Shown piece by piece: positions 1 through 8,493 of a stretch of DNA of 61,110 bases. This stretch comes from Bacteroidales bacterium (GTDB lineage Bacteria > Bacteroidota > Bacteroidia > Bacteroidales > UBA932). The notes under the pieces are model-generated. The model saw nothing but the letters and a program-made list of their open reading frames with translations, had not been told where the DNA came from and searched no databases. The DNA lies in the NCBI GenBank assembly GCA_012839605.1, contig DUNA01000065.1:1-61110 (forward strand). Reading direction: 5' to 3'. Numbering within the stretch: position 1 is the stretch's first letter; every line of letters starts with the position of its first letter. Position numbers and translations under genes: made by a program.

Positions 1-231
1 ACGCACAGTTCCCTGGCCCAAGCCGGCAACTTTGTGGAAACCATCCAACAACGCCAAGGGCTGCTCATCGCTTGCCCGGAAGAAATCGCCTTCCACAACG
101 GCTGGCGTACCGCCGACCAACTCCGCACCCACACCCACCCCATGCGCCACAACCCCTACGGCCAATACATCCTCCAAATGCTGGATGGCGCACCAGATGG
201 CGCACCAGATGGCGCGCCAAATCAGATCTAG
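1..231 (+). CDS. rmlA: Glucose-1-phosphate thymidylyltransferase, C-terminal part (5' end outside window)
   Basis: Frame 1 is open from the first base to the TAG at 229-231 and reads as the C-terminal helical region of RmlA: THSSLAQAGNFVETIQQRQG, then the family signature CPEEIAFHNGW and the terminal YGQYIL block. RmlA makes dTDP-glucose from glucose-1-phosphate and dTTP, the first step towards dTDP-rhamnose in the cytoplasm, and the next gene is rmlB, the second step. The native tail after ILQML has been replaced: the last 15 residues are three DGAP units plus NQI, encoded by the left arm of REPIN B1, which also supplies the stop codon. About 24 bases separate it from rmlB. Identification is strong although only 76 codons are visible. 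Confidence 0.88.
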   Translation, partial: THSSLAQAGNFVETIQQRQGLLIACPEEIAFHNGWRTADQLRTHTHPMRHNPYGQYILQMLDGAPDGAPDGAPNQI

Positions 232-331
232 CGCGCCAAAATAAAATTCCAAAAATGCAACTACCTGAAAACATGACAACTAACCAATACAAGGCCGACA
301 AGTGGCGCGCCAGATCAGATCTGGCGCGCCA
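187..331. repeat. REPIN B1: inverted pair of family B repeats across the rmlA/rmlB junction
   Basis: Left arm 187-238 holds two extra GGCGCACCAGAT half-units and a core of GGCGCGCC, AATCAGATCT, AGCGCGCC at 211-238. Right arm 303-331 is a nearly perfect palindrome of GGCGCGCC around AGATCAGATCT. The spacer 239-302 contains the rmlB start codon. The whole element is coding or nearly so: the left arm encodes the RmlA tail and stop, the right arm encodes WRARSDLARQ near the RmlB N-terminus. It belongs to the family clustered around RAYT-B at 26971-27828. Confidence 0.85.
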
Positions 332-1424
332 AAACACACGCCGTATTCTCATTACGGGGGGCTGTGGCTTTATTGGCTCCCATGTGATACGTCTATTCGT
401 CAACACCTATCCCGAGTACCTGATTATCAATGTAGACAAGCTCACGTACGCCGCCAATCCGGACTATTTGAAAGACATAGAAGACGCCCCCAACTACCTT
501 TTCATACAAGCAGATGTGGCCGATTACAGCAAAATGGAAGACATTTTTTCTACATACGCTCCGGACAGCGTCATCCACCTGGCCGCCGAAAGCCATGTAG
601 ACCGCAGCATTACAGACCCGTTTGAATTTGCTCGCTCCAATGTCATGGGTACCCTCACGTTGCTGCAATGCGCCAAAAATGCCTGGAAAAAAGAAAATTA
701 CGCAAACCATATCTTTTATAACGTATCTACTGACGAAGTGTATGGAGCATTGGGATTTGACGACGGACCTTTTTTAGAAACAACCCCGTACGACCCCCGC
801 TCCCCTTATTCAGCATCCAAAGCCTCTGCAGACCATTTTGTCAGAGCCTTTTACCACACCTACGGTCTGCCCATAAAAATCTCCAATTGCTCCAACAACT
901 ACGGTCCGTACCAGTATCCGGAAAAATTAATCCCTGTTGTTATCTACAACATTGTGGACAGAAAACCTTTACCCATCTATGGTAAAGGCGAAAACATCCG
1001 CGATTGGCTCTATGTAGAAGACCACGCCCGAGCCATCGATCTCATTTTCCACAAAGGTCTGGTTGGAGAAACTTACAACATAGGCGGCAACAACGAATGG
1101 CAAAATATCACCCTCATACACAAACTCATAGAAATAACAGACCGCCTACTGGAACGGCCCGCCGGCGACTCCCTATCCCTCATATCGTTTGTCACAGACC
1201 GTCCCGGCCACGACCTCCGCTACGCATTAGACATATCCAAACTCCAAAACCAACTGGGCTGGCAACCGCAAATGCCCTTTGACCAGGGCCTGGAGACCAC
1301 CATCCGTTGGTACTTGGACACCCGCCTGCACACCCAGCCTTTGCGCACCCAGCCGCGCACCCAGCCTTTGCGCACCCAGCCGCGCACCCAGCCTCAAGAT
1401 GGTGCGCAACAAAAACACACCTAA
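255..1424 (+). CDS. rmlB: dTDP-glucose 4,6-dehydratase with repeat-derived N-terminal insert and C-terminal tail
   Basis: Converts dTDP-glucose to dTDP-4-keto-6-deoxyglucose in the dTDP-rhamnose pathway. It is an extended SDR: GGCGFIGSH is the NAD-binding glycine motif, STDEVYG and YSASKAS carry the catalytic Thr-Asp-Glu and Tyr-xxx-Lys, and NNYGPYQYPEKLIP follows as usual. The frame is open further upstream, but that part is the overlapping rmlA in another frame; ATG 255 or ATG 273 (MTTNQ) is the sensible start. Two parts are not native: WRARSDLARQ before the Rossmann strand comes from the REPIN B1 right arm (303-331), and the last about 30 residues (repeats of RTQP, then QDGAQ) come from the family A repeat at 1328-1410. 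Both stay in frame, so the enzyme fold itself is probably intact. Confidence 0.93.
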   Translation: MQLPENMTTNQYKADKWRARSDLARQNTRRILITGGCGFIGSHVIRLFVNTYPEYLIINVDKLTYAANPDYLKDIEDAPNYLFIQADVADYSKMEDIFSTYAPDSVIHLAAESHVDRSITDPFEFARSNVMGTLTLLQCAKNAWKKENYANHIFYNVSTDEVYGALGFDDGPFLETTPYDPRSPYSASKASADHFVRAFYHTYGLPIKISNCSNNYGPYQYPEKLIPVVIYNIVDRKPLPIYGKGENIRDWLYVEDHARAIDLIFHKGLVGETYNIGGNNEWQNITLIHKLIEITDRLLERPAGDSLSLISFVTDRPGHDLRYALDISKLQNQLGWQPQMPFDQGLETTIRWYLDTRLHTQPLRTQPRTQPLRTQPRTQPQDGAQQKHT

Positions 1425-1499
1425 ACACACAACAGCTTGTAAAAGAACACTTTAGTTAGACCACCAAAAAAATCTTGCGCACCATCTTGAGGCTGGGTG
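1328..1499. repeat. REPIN A1: family A repeat pair between rmlB and ugd, left arm expanded
   Basis: Left arm 1387-1410 (CCAGCCTCAAGATGGTGCGC) and right arm 1475-1499 (GCGCACCATCTTGAGGCTGG) are exact inverted copies over about 23 bases with a 64-base spacer. Before the left arm, 1328-1390 holds two 27-base tandem units made of ACCCAGCC and TTTGCGC/GCGC blocks. The left arm and tandem units encode the RmlB tail; the right arm ends 20 bases before the ugd start. Confidence 0.85.
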
Positions 1500-1519
1500 T
1501 GCACAAAACACCAAAAATC

Positions 1520-2884
1520 ATGAATATCATCATAGTCGGAACAGGATACGTAGGGCTCGTCACCGGAGCTTGCTTTGCAGAAATGGGCGCCCGTGTAACG
1601 TGTGTGGATATTGATGCGGAAAAGATAGAAAACCTCAAAAAAGGCATCATACCCATTTACGAACCGGGACTGGAACCCATGGTACAACGCAATGTACAAG
1701 CCGGCAGGCTCCATTTCACCACAGATCTGGCCGCCTGTCTGAACGGCAACACCAACACCAACACCAACACCACCGGCGACAAGACCAAACCTGCCCAAAC
1801 AAACATTGTATTTAGTGCCGTAGGCACACCGCCGGAAGAAGACGGCAGCGCAGATATCCATCAAGTACTACAGGTAGCACGTACCGTAGGCAAACACATG
1901 AACGACTATTTGCTGTTTACCACCAAAAGCACCGTACCCGTTGGGACGGCTGCCAAAGTAAAAGAAGCCATACAAGAGGAACTAACCAAGCGAAAAAAAG
2001 ATATACCGTTTGATATAGCCTCCAATCCGGAATTTCTGAAAGAAGGAGACGCCATAAGAGATTTTATGAGCCCGGACAGAGTAGTAGTTGGTGTAGAAAC
2101 AGAAAGAGCAAGAAAACTCATGGAAAACCTCTACCGTCCCTTCTTGCTCAAAAATTTCCGCGTGTATTTTATGGATATACCCTCGGCAGAAATGACAAAA
2201 TACGCCGCCAACGCCATGCTGGCCACACGCATATCGTTTATGAACCAAATAGCCAACCTCTGTGAACGCGTAGGCGCCAATATAAACAGCGTACGCATGG
2301 GCATCGGATCGGACAGCCGCATAGGACAAAAGTTCCTGTATGCCGGTACCGGATACGGAGGCAGTTGCTTCCCAAAAGACGTCAAAGCCCTTATACGCAC
2401 CGGTGTAGAAACGGGATATCCATTAGATCTCATAGAAGCCGTGGATAAAGTAAACGAAGAACAAAAGAAAATCCTCTACCAGAAACTATACAACCACTAC
2501 AACGGCCAATTAGAAGGGAAAACCATAGCCGTCTGGGGCCTTTCGTTCAAACCACAAACAGACGACATCCGCCAAGCCCCCTCCATCGTACTCATATACC
2601 ATTTGCTACAAGCCGGTTGCCACATAAAAGTTTACGACCCGATAGCTATGGATCAAGCCCGGAAAACATTAGGTACTACCGTTACATACGCCACAGACAT
2701 GTACGATGCCGCCCAAGGAGCCCACGCCCTCATTCTGGTAACGGAATGGAAAGAATTCCGAATGCCCTCTTGGGACCAACTCCTACAAACCATGCACACC
2801 CCATTGGTCATTGACGGCCGCAACATATACCAACCGCAAGAGGTGATAGAAAAAGGCTTCACCTACATAGGCATCGGTCAATAA
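1520..2884 (+). CDS. ugd: UDP-glucose 6-dehydrogenase
   Basis: Oxidises UDP-glucose to UDP-glucuronate with two NAD+, feeding surface polysaccharide synthesis. MNIIIVGTGYVG is the N-terminal Rossmann motif, STVPVGT and FLKEGDAI are family blocks, and GGSCFPKD carries the catalytic cysteine. The open frame reaches back to 1475, but those 15 codons lie in the right arm of REPIN A1, and ATG 1520 starts exactly at the Rossmann strand, so 1520 is chosen. Residues about 74-92 hold a low-complexity insert of Asn-Thr pairs from an ACCAAC hexamer array (about 1742-1785), in a loop that is normally short. Lies between rmlB and a flippase in a polysaccharide operon. Confidence 0.94.
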   Translation: MNIIIVGTGYVGLVTGACFAEMGARVTCVDIDAEKIENLKKGIIPIYEPGLEPMVQRNVQAGRLHFTTDLAACLNGNTNTNTNTTGDKTKPAQTNIVFSAVGTPPEEDGSADIHQVLQVARTVGKHMNDYLLFTTKSTVPVGTAAKVKEAIQEELTKRKKDIPFDIASNPEFLKEGDAIRDFMSPDRVVVGVETERARKLMENLYRPFLLKNFRVYFMDIPSAEMTKYAANAMLATRISFMNQIANLCERVGANINSVRMGIGSDSRIGQKFLYAGTGYGGSCFPKDVKALIRTGVETGYPLDLIEAVDKVNEEQKKILYQKLYNHYNGQLEGKTIAVWGLSFKPQTDDIRQAPSIVLIYHLLQAGCHIKVYDPIAMDQARKTLGTTVTYATDMYDAAQGAHALILVTEWKEFRMPSWDQLLQTMHTPLVIDGRNIYQPQEVIEKGFTYIGIGQ

Positions 2885-2909
2885 CAAACAACCAGGCAGC
2901 CTACCTACG

Positions 2910-4559
2910 ATGACAGAACTTGAACACAAACGACGCATAGCCAAAAACACGGCCGCCCTTTACACGCGCATGTTGGTGCGCTTGGCCGTCACGCTGTACA
3001 CCTCGCGCATTGTCTTGGATATCCTGGGTGTGGACGACTTTGCCCTCTACGGCATTGTCGGCGGCATCGTCACCTTGTTCACCTTCCTGCAAACAGCCCT
3101 AAACGCTTCTACTCAACGTTTTATGAGCTTTGAATTGGGCCGAGGCACCTCTCTTCCCGGCAGCCCTGCCGACGCAAACGCAAGCACCACCCCGAACACC
3201 GGTCAGACGAAGCCAAGCCGAGGCGCCCGGACGGCGCTCGAGCGCGTTTTTGGTACAAGCTTGACGCTCTTCACGCTCCTGGCCTTTGTTATCACATTTT
3301 TGGGTCTGACCGTAGGTCTTTGGTTTTTAAACAACAAATTGGTCATTCCGCCGGACCGTTTGCACGCCGTCCATTGGGTACTGCTATTCACCCTATTGAC
3401 CACCTGCGTAAATCTCATACAAACTCCATACAACGCCAGCATCATTTCTCATGAAAAGATGTCTTTCTACGCTTGGATCAGCATTGCTGATGTGCTCCTG
3501 AAGCTCGGAGTTGTCTTTCTGCTGAGTGCCTCTCCCGTTGACAAATTGGCTTCGTACGCCGGTTTGTTGTTTGCCGTATCACTCGTCATCTTTGCCATTA
3601 CCGTAGCCTACTCGCGACGCACTTTTACCATTTGTCGCTTCCAATTTGTATGGGACAAACCCTTGCTCAAACAAATGGCCTCTTTTTCCGGATGGACCTT
3701 ATGCGATTCCGGAGCGCAGCTGGCCGTTACACAAGGACGCATCTTTTTGCTCAATATTTTCACACCGCTGGTCACCAACGCCGCCATGAGCATCGCCACG
3801 CAAGTAAGCACAGCCGTATACAATTTTGTCATATACTTTCAATCTTCCTTCAATCCACAAATCACGAAAGCCTCGGCACAAAACAACAAGAGCTACTTAC
3901 AAGATTTGGTCAACCAGACCTCCAAGTTCTCCTATTACATGCTCTTTGCCCTTACGCTGCCCATCTTGCTCAACATGCACGATATCATGAACATCTGGTT
4001 GAAAGAAGTGCCGGCATACACCGTTGCATTTTGCAGCATCACACTCCTGTACTATTTGATAGAATCGCTCAGCGGACCGCTTTGGATAACCACTTGGGCT
4101 ACCGGAACCATCCGCAACTACCAGATTGTCGTATCGCTCATACGTACAACTACCTTACCTATTACTTGGCTACTCCTGGCCAAAGGCATAGAACCGCAAT
4201 GGGTGTTGGTTGTATGGGTAGTAGTCAACGGATTTTGCTATCTTTATAGGTTGTATTACGCCAACAAAAACAACGGCATACCGCTCAAACGCTATGCACG
4301 CGAAGTATTGCGTCCCGTAGTAGCCATCAGCGTGTTGGCCGTACCGCTGCCGCTGCTGACCCGATGGTGGCTCACCAACGGCACGTTGGCATGCCGAGTA
4401 GCAGAAACCGCGCCCATACAATGGGCTGCTTTAGTAGTCAGTACATTGACTTCTATCCTTGTAACAGGTGCACTCATCTGGACAATAGGTCTGAAACCCA
4501 CAGAAAAGAAACACCTGAAACAAGCCATACTCAGCCGTTTGCAACGTAAAAAAGACTAA
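2910..4559 (+). CDS. Wzx-like lipopolysaccharide/polysaccharide flippase (MOP superfamily)
   Basis: An integral membrane protein of 549 residues with about 12-14 hydrophobic segments. The N-terminal KNTAALYTRMLVRLAVTLYT and SRIVLDILGVDDFALYGIVG match the polysaccharide-exporter type of MOP/MATE protein found in Bacteroidetes glycan loci; such proteins flip lipid-linked oligosaccharides across the inner membrane. Residues about 80-110 hold a polar, Ser/Thr/Pro-rich insert (SLPGSPADANASTTPNTG) between two conserved helices, looking like the loop expansions seen in other genes here. It starts 26 bases after ugd and is followed 6 bases later by a glycosyltransferase, fitting one operon. Substrate cannot be told from sequence. 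Confidence 0.85.
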   Translation: MTELEHKRRIAKNTAALYTRMLVRLAVTLYTSRIVLDILGVDDFALYGIVGGIVTLFTFLQTALNASTQRFMSFELGRGTSLPGSPADANASTTPNTGQTKPSRGARTALERVFGTSLTLFTLLAFVITFLGLTVGLWFLNNKLVIPPDRLHAVHWVLLFTLLTTCVNLIQTPYNASIISHEKMSFYAWISIADVLLKLGVVFLLSASPVDKLASYAGLLFAVSLVIFAITVAYSRRTFTICRFQFVWDKPLLKQMASFSGWTLCDSGAQLAVTQGRIFLLNIFTPLVTNAAMSIATQVSTAVYNFVIYFQSSFNPQITKASAQNNKSYLQDLVNQTSKFSYYMLFALTLPILLNMHDIMNIWLKEVPAYTVAFCSITLLYYLIESLSGPLWITTWATGTIRNYQIVVSLIRTTTLPITWLLLAKGIEPQWVLVVWVVVNGFCYLYRLYYANKNNGIPLKRYAREVLRPVVAISVLAVPLPLLTRWWLTNGTLACRVAETAPIQWAALVVSTLTSILVTGALIWTIGLKPTEKKHLKQAILSRLQRKKD

Positions 4560-4564
4560 ACGCC

Positions 4565-5623
4565 ATGAAAGTATCAGTAATCATACCTGTCTACAACACG
4601 GCACCTTACATAGAACGGTGCCTGCAATCCGTATTGGACCAAACGTATGACAATCTGGAAGTATTGATTGTAGACGACTGCGGCACAGACAACAGCATGC
4701 AATTGGTCCACATGCTTCTGGCAGGACGCACAACCGCAGCAGACTCGCCAAACACCTCCGACCCGCAAGGCACCACCAGCTCACCAAACACCTCCGACTC
4801 GCCAGGCACTACCAGCTCGGCCCGGACTTTTACCGTTCTCCAACACCAAGAAAACCGAGGCCTTTCAGAAGCGCGCAACACAGGGCTGCAAGCGGCCACA
4901 GGTGACTACGTCTTTTTTCTGGACAGCGACGACCAACTGCCGCCAAAAGCCATTGAAAACCTAATCAATACGGCCACGTTGTACAGCCACCCCCACATGG
5001 TCTGCGGAGCTGTAGACGTAATACCAAAATCGGATCCTACCCAAGCCATACACGAAAAAGTACAAGCGTATACGGAAGGAAATAAAAAAGTATCGCGCAT
5101 ATTGCTTACTCGCCAAATCCCCATAATGGCTTGCAACAAATTGCTACACAGAGGATTTCTCATAGCCCACAAACTGCAATTTGTAAAAGACCTCATTCAC
5201 GAAGACAACATGTGGACTTTCCACATAGCACCCCATATCCAAAACCTGGCCGTAACACGCCAAATCACATATTTGTACCATATCAACAAAACGGGGCTGA
5301 CACAAGAACGCATCACCACACAACGCATAGACAGCATAAAAACCATCATTACCCGGCAATTGAACGAATTAGCTAATACAAGACCCCTGCGTTCGCTCCA
5401 AGAAGCCTATATCTTCTTCACCGCCGGCTGGTTTTTGGAACTACTCTACAGCCAAAAGCACCATGCCTATTACCAAATGCGCCAATGGACACGCACCACA
5501 CTCCGTCCGCTGGCCCGCGAACTCCGTTACCATCCCTTGAAAAACAGACTCTTATACAGAGCACTCTATATGCCCCCCATCGTTTTGCAAAAAGCCAAAC
5601 GACTGCGACAAAAAAAACTTTAA
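4565..5623 (+). CDS. Family 2 glycosyltransferase
   Basis: GT-A fold glycosyltransferase of 352 residues. MKVSVIIPVYNTAPYIERCL is the classic GT2 start, IVDDCGTDNS the nucleotide-binding Asp region, NRGLSEARNTGL the next family block and FLDSDDQ the metal-binding DxD-like motif. It probably adds a sugar to a lipid-linked glycan, given the preceding flippase and nucleotide-sugar genes. Residues about 61-85 are two tandem 12-residue copies (SPNTSDPQGTTS type; 36-base DNA unit at 4747-4818) inserted before the conserved NRG block, a place where family members normally have a short loop. The C-terminus is basic and hydrophobic, possibly for membrane contact. Confidence 0.9.
   Translation: MKVSVIIPVYNTAPYIERCLQSVLDQTYDNLEVLIVDDCGTDNSMQLVHMLLAGRTTAADSPNTSDPQGTTSSPNTSDSPGTTSSARTFTVLQHQENRGLSEARNTGLQAATGDYVFFLDSDDQLPPKAIENLINTATLYSHPHMVCGAVDVIPKSDPTQAIHEKVQAYTEGNKKVSRILLTRQIPIMACNKLLHRGFLIAHKLQFVKDLIHEDNMWTFHIAPHIQNLAVTRQITYLYHINKTGLTQERITTQRIDSIKTIITRQLNELANTRPLRSLQEAYIFFTAGWFLELLYSQKHHAYYQMRQWTRTTLRPLARELRYHPLKNRLLYRALYMPPIVLQKAKRLRQKKL
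4747..4818 (+). repeat. 36-base tandem repeat (2 copies) inside the glycosyltransferase gene
   Basis: Two direct copies starting CCAAACACCTCCGAC and ending CAGCTC, with a few substitutions between them, keep the reading frame and add 12 residues each to a surface loop. Confidence 0.75.
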
Positions 5624-5653
5624 CAAGAATTTATTAAAACTTTTATATTCAAT

Positions 5654-7939
5654 ATGATACGTTTTTACAAATACACCAAACGCTACACAGTACCGGCCAT
5701 CCTCCTGGCCCTGTTGCTATTCCAACCCACAGCCATCCAAGCAGACGAAGGCATGTGGCTGCCTATGCTCATAGGCCAAAAGATTGAACGCATGCACGAA
5801 CTAGGCTTTCAACTGACAGCAGAAGATATTTACAGCGTCAACAAAGCCAGTCTGAAAGATGCCATTGTCCATTTTGGCGGCGGCTGTACCGGAGAAGTTA
5901 TTTCCCCTGAAGGACTCCTATTGACAAACCACCACTGCGGATACGGACAAATCCAAGCCCACAGTTCGGTAGAAAACGACTACTTGAAAGACGGCTTTTG
6001 GGCACGTACAAGAGCAGAGGAACTGCCTAACAAAGGACTGACCGTCACGTTTATGCGTCGCATGGAAGACGTTACAAAACAAGTCCTCAAAGGCGTAAAA
6101 GACAACATGGACGAAGCCAAACGCCAAGAAATCATAGCCAAAAACATCAAAAAATTGACGGACAAAGCACTCAAAGGCTTTGACAGAAACTTCTATTCCG
6201 TCCGCATCAACCCCACGTACTACGGGAACCAATACTTCTTGTATTTCAATGAGATCTACCGCGACGTACGACTGGTAGGTGCTCCTCCCTCTTCCATCGG
6301 TAAGTTTGGAGGCGATTTGGACAACTGGATCTGGCCCCGCCACACAGGCGATTTTGCCCTATTCCGCATATACGCAGACAAAGACAACAAACCGGCCGAA
6401 TACTGCCCGGACAACGTCCCATACACGCCCAAGTACCACTTCACCATCAGCAACAAAGGCGTACAAGAAGGCGATTTCACCATGGTCTACGGATACCCGG
6501 GCCGTACGCAACAATACGTACTCTCCCCGGCCGTCGAATACCTGGCCCTGCGCTCCAACCCGCAGAAAATCCACTTGCGCACCCTCCGTCTGGAAGTCAT
6601 GAACCGCGAACAAGCCAAAGACCAATCGGTACGCATCCGGTATGCCAACAAGAACGCCAGAGTCTCGAATGCATGGAAAAAATGGCAAGGCGAAAGCCGA
6701 GGCATCATCAATGCCGGCACCATTGCCAAAAAGAAAGACTTTGAAGAACGCTTTATACAATGGGCACAAACGTCCGGCAAACAGAAATACACCAACTTGG
6801 TCCCTCGCATGAAAGACCTTTACGAACGCCTGGAACCCCTCCTGTTTGCATCAGAGATGTATACAGAGGCCATCATGGCCGTGGAACTGTTGCAATTTGC
6901 CGACAACTTAGCCACGCAAGTCGCCCGCCGCGGTCCCGAGGCCGCCACCTCGCTGGCAGAAAACTTCTTCAAAGACTACTACCTGCCCATAGATAAGGAA
7001 ATCTTTGAAATCCTTTTTGCCGAGTTTTACAAAGCCCTGCACCACACACCGGAATTGCTGCCCGGAGAACCTCTTCCAACGGTCCTATCGCAAGTCAGCT
7101 CAGGCAAAGGCCTGCCGCTGCTGCCCATGCACCGTCCTCAGGCCGAATACTTCCGTGAAGCTCCGGCTGAAACATCGGCGCACTCGGTAGCGCATTCGCA
7201 CGGCCACCACACCCCTCCGTTCAACATGACTGCGCTCGCAGAGCATCTCTACACGGCCTCGGCCCTGATTGACAAAGAAAAGACGATGGAAATCCTTTCC
7301 AAAGACAAAGACCAGGCCTTGGAGTTGATCAAACAAGACATAGCTTACCAACTTATAGAACCGTTTGTCCAAAAAAATCGTACAGAAATCCAACCTCAAA
7401 TAAAAGAGATCAACGACCAACTGAACCTCCTATACCGCACATGGATGCAAGCCATCATGGAGTTTGATAAAGACCGCGTCTTCTATCCGGATGCCAACTC
7501 CACCCTGCGTGTAGCCTTTGGTACGGTAAGCGGTTACAGTCCAAAAGACGCCATTGTATACAAACCGGTCAGCACCATAGAAGGCATTATGGAAAAAGAC
7601 GACCCGGAAGTATTCGATTACAACATTCCTCAGGAACTCCGTGATATCTATGCAAATAGAGACTTTGGACCTTGGGAAAAAGACGGAACGGTAGCTGCAT
7701 GTTTCATAGCCACCAACCACACGAGCGGAGGCAACTCCGGATCACCGGTACTCAATGCAAAAGGCCATTTGCTGGGATTAAACTTTGACCGCGTATGGGA
7801 AGGCACCATGAGCGATATAGAATTTGACCCGTCCGTTTGTAGGAATATATCGGTAGACATACGTTACGTGCTTTTCTTAATAGACAAAATAGGAAAAGCA
7901 GATTATTTGTTCAAAGAGTTGGATATTTCACAAGAATGA
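5654..7939 (+). CDS. dpp11: S46 family dipeptidyl-peptidase, DPP11 type (Asp/Glu-specific)
   Basis: A secreted or periplasmic serine exopeptidase that releases dipeptides from oligopeptides, important in peptide-fermenting Bacteroidales. A signal peptide covers about residues 1-30 (RYTVPAILLALLLFQPTAIQA). LLLTNHHCGYG holds the catalytic His (about 94), WPRHTGDFALFR the catalytic Asp, and GGNSGSPV the nucleophile Ser695. Arg713 in LNFDRVWEG lies 18 residues after the Ser, the spacing of Ser655/Arg673 in Porphyromonas gingivalis DPP11, where this Arg gives acidic P1 specificity; DPP7 has Gly there. At 761 residues it is somewhat long, with a His-rich stretch (HSVAHSHGHH, around residue 515) that looks like a loop insertion. 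Specificity is inferred from the Arg; the family call is firm. Confidence 0.88.
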   Translation: MIRFYKYTKRYTVPAILLALLLFQPTAIQADEGMWLPMLIGQKIERMHELGFQLTAEDIYSVNKASLKDAIVHFGGGCTGEVISPEGLLLTNHHCGYGQIQAHSSVENDYLKDGFWARTRAEELPNKGLTVTFMRRMEDVTKQVLKGVKDNMDEAKRQEIIAKNIKKLTDKALKGFDRNFYSVRINPTYYGNQYFLYFNEIYRDVRLVGAPPSSIGKFGGDLDNWIWPRHTGDFALFRIYADKDNKPAEYCPDNVPYTPKYHFTISNKGVQEGDFTMVYGYPGRTQQYVLSPAVEYLALRSNPQKIHLRTLRLEVMNREQAKDQSVRIRYANKNARVSNAWKKWQGESRGIINAGTIAKKKDFEERFIQWAQTSGKQKYTNLVPRMKDLYERLEPLLFASEMYTEAIMAVELLQFADNLATQVARRGPEAATSLAENFFKDYYLPIDKEIFEILFAEFYKALHHTPELLPGEPLPTVLSQVSSGKGLPLLPMHRPQAEYFREAPAETSAHSVAHSHGHHTPPFNMTALAEHLYTASALIDKEKTMEILSKDKDQALELIKQDIAYQLIEPFVQKNRTEIQPQIKEINDQLNLLYRTWMQAIMEFDKDRVFYPDANSTLRVAFGTVSGYSPKDAIVYKPVSTIEGIMEKDDPEVFDYNIPQELRDIYANRDFGPWEKDGTVAACFIATNHTSGGNSGSPVLNAKGHLLGLNFDRVWEGTMSDIEFDPSVCRNISVDIRYVLFLIDKIGKADYLFKELDISQE

Positions 7940-7948
7940 TTATTTTTG
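7918..7948 (+). promoter_or_regulatory. Bacteroidetes-type promoter candidate for the microprotein cluster
   Basis: GTTG at 7918-7921, a 19-base gap, then TATTTTTG (TAnnTTTG) at 7941-7948. It overlaps the end of the peptidase gene and lies 43 bases before the first microprotein ATG. The -33 box has one mismatch to TTTG. Confidence 0.4.
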
Positions 7949-7991
7949 TAAAGTTAACTATTAAACATTTAACCCTTTAAAATTTTTAGCC

Positions 7992-8093
7992 ATGCAAATG
8001 ATTGTTGATTTTTTCCAAACTGTATTCGCATTTTTAGGTGGACTCTTTACAGAGTTGATTGAATGGATTCATTCTTTAATAGCGCAAATCTGA
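7992..8093 (+). CDS. Microprotein 1 (33 residues, amphipathic)
   Basis: Reads MQMIVDFFQTVFAFLGGLFT then ELIEWIHSLIAQI. It would form an amphipathic or membrane-inserting helix rich in Phe/Ile/Leu with a few acidic residues. It shares a GG-(L/V)-F-(T/N)-E-L-(I/L) core with microprotein 2, which supports both being real. An A/T-rich leader (TTTAAAATTTTTAGCC) precedes the ATG, as usual for Bacteroidetes. First of four tiny ORFs on one likely transcript. Size and character resemble phenol-soluble modulin-like peptides, leaderless bacteriocins and small type I toxins, but I recognise no family and assign no function. Confidence 0.6.
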   Translation: MQMIVDFFQTVFAFLGGLFTELIEWIHSLIAQI

Positions 8094-8122
8094 TAGAATA
8101 TTAACTTTTAATACTTTATAAA

Positions 8123-8230
8123 ATGATAGCTATAATAAAAATGATTATCTACTTCCTCATGGACGTTGCAATAGGCTTCGGTGGAGTTTTCAACGAACTA
8201 CTTAAAATGTTCCAAGAGACAGCTGCTTAA
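8123..8230 (+). CDS. Microprotein 2 (35 residues, hydrophobic)
   Basis: Reads MIAIIKMIIYFLMDVAIGFG then GVFNELLKMFQETAA. The N-terminal half is a likely membrane helix; the second half contains GGVFNELLKMF, matching GGLFTELIEWI of microprotein 1. The pair therefore looks like diverged duplicates. It begins 29 bases after the stop of microprotein 1, behind the A-rich TTTATAAA. Function unknown; see the cluster finding. Confidence 0.6.
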   Translation: MIAIIKMIIYFLMDVAIGFGGVFNELLKMFQETAA

Positions 8231-8248
8231 CAATAAAATTGTTTCCAA

Positions 8249-8335
8249 ATGGACTACGAAAACATCATTTTGTGGATAACACTAATTATAAGCTTATTGA
8301 CAGCAATAGTTGGAGTCCTGGAAAATTTTATGTGA
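8249..8335 (+). CDS. Microprotein 3 (28 residues, single membrane helix)
   Basis: Reads MDYENIILWITLIISLLTAI then VGVLENFM. A short acidic N-terminus is followed by one hydrophobic helix. The WITLIISLLTAIVGVL stretch matches WLSLIVSILSAVIGII in microprotein 4 nearly position by position, so these two form a second paralogous pair. Starts 18 bases after microprotein 2. No family recognised. Confidence 0.6.
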   Translation: MDYENIILWITLIISLLTAIVGVLENFM

Positions 8336-8354
8336 TTTTTTAAATTAAACAATT

Positions 8355-8453
8355 ATGAACATTCCAGACGTCATAAAGTGGCTTTCACTAATTGTATCTA
8401 TCTTATCTGCAGTAATTGGAATAATCCAATTGTTTGTACCTAAGTCATCCTAG
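8355..8453 (+). CDS. Microprotein 4 (32 residues, single membrane helix)
   Basis: Reads MNIPDVIKWLSLIVSILSAV then IGIIQLFVPKSS. It is the partner of microprotein 3 by the shared W-(I/L)-(T/S)-L-I-(I/V)-S-(L/I)-L-(T/S)-A core. It starts 19 bases after the microprotein 3 stop with an A-rich leader (AAATTAAACAATT), and a strong terminator follows about 40 bases after its stop, closing the cluster. No family recognised. Confidence 0.6.
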   Translation: MNIPDVIKWLSLIVSILSAVIGIIQLFVPKSS

Positions 8454-8493
8454 CAACAAGATACAAATAGCTATTTTAAGCAATGGAAACCTA

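Noticed and set aside
72-254. Upstream 61 codons of the rmlB frame as a longer RmlB N-terminus
   Set aside because: This stretch is the out-of-frame shadow of rmlA, Pro/His/Arg-rich, and unlike any RmlB start.
1475-1519. Ugd start at 1475
   Set aside because: Those codons are the REPIN A1 right arm; MNIIIVGTGYVG at 1520 is the family start.
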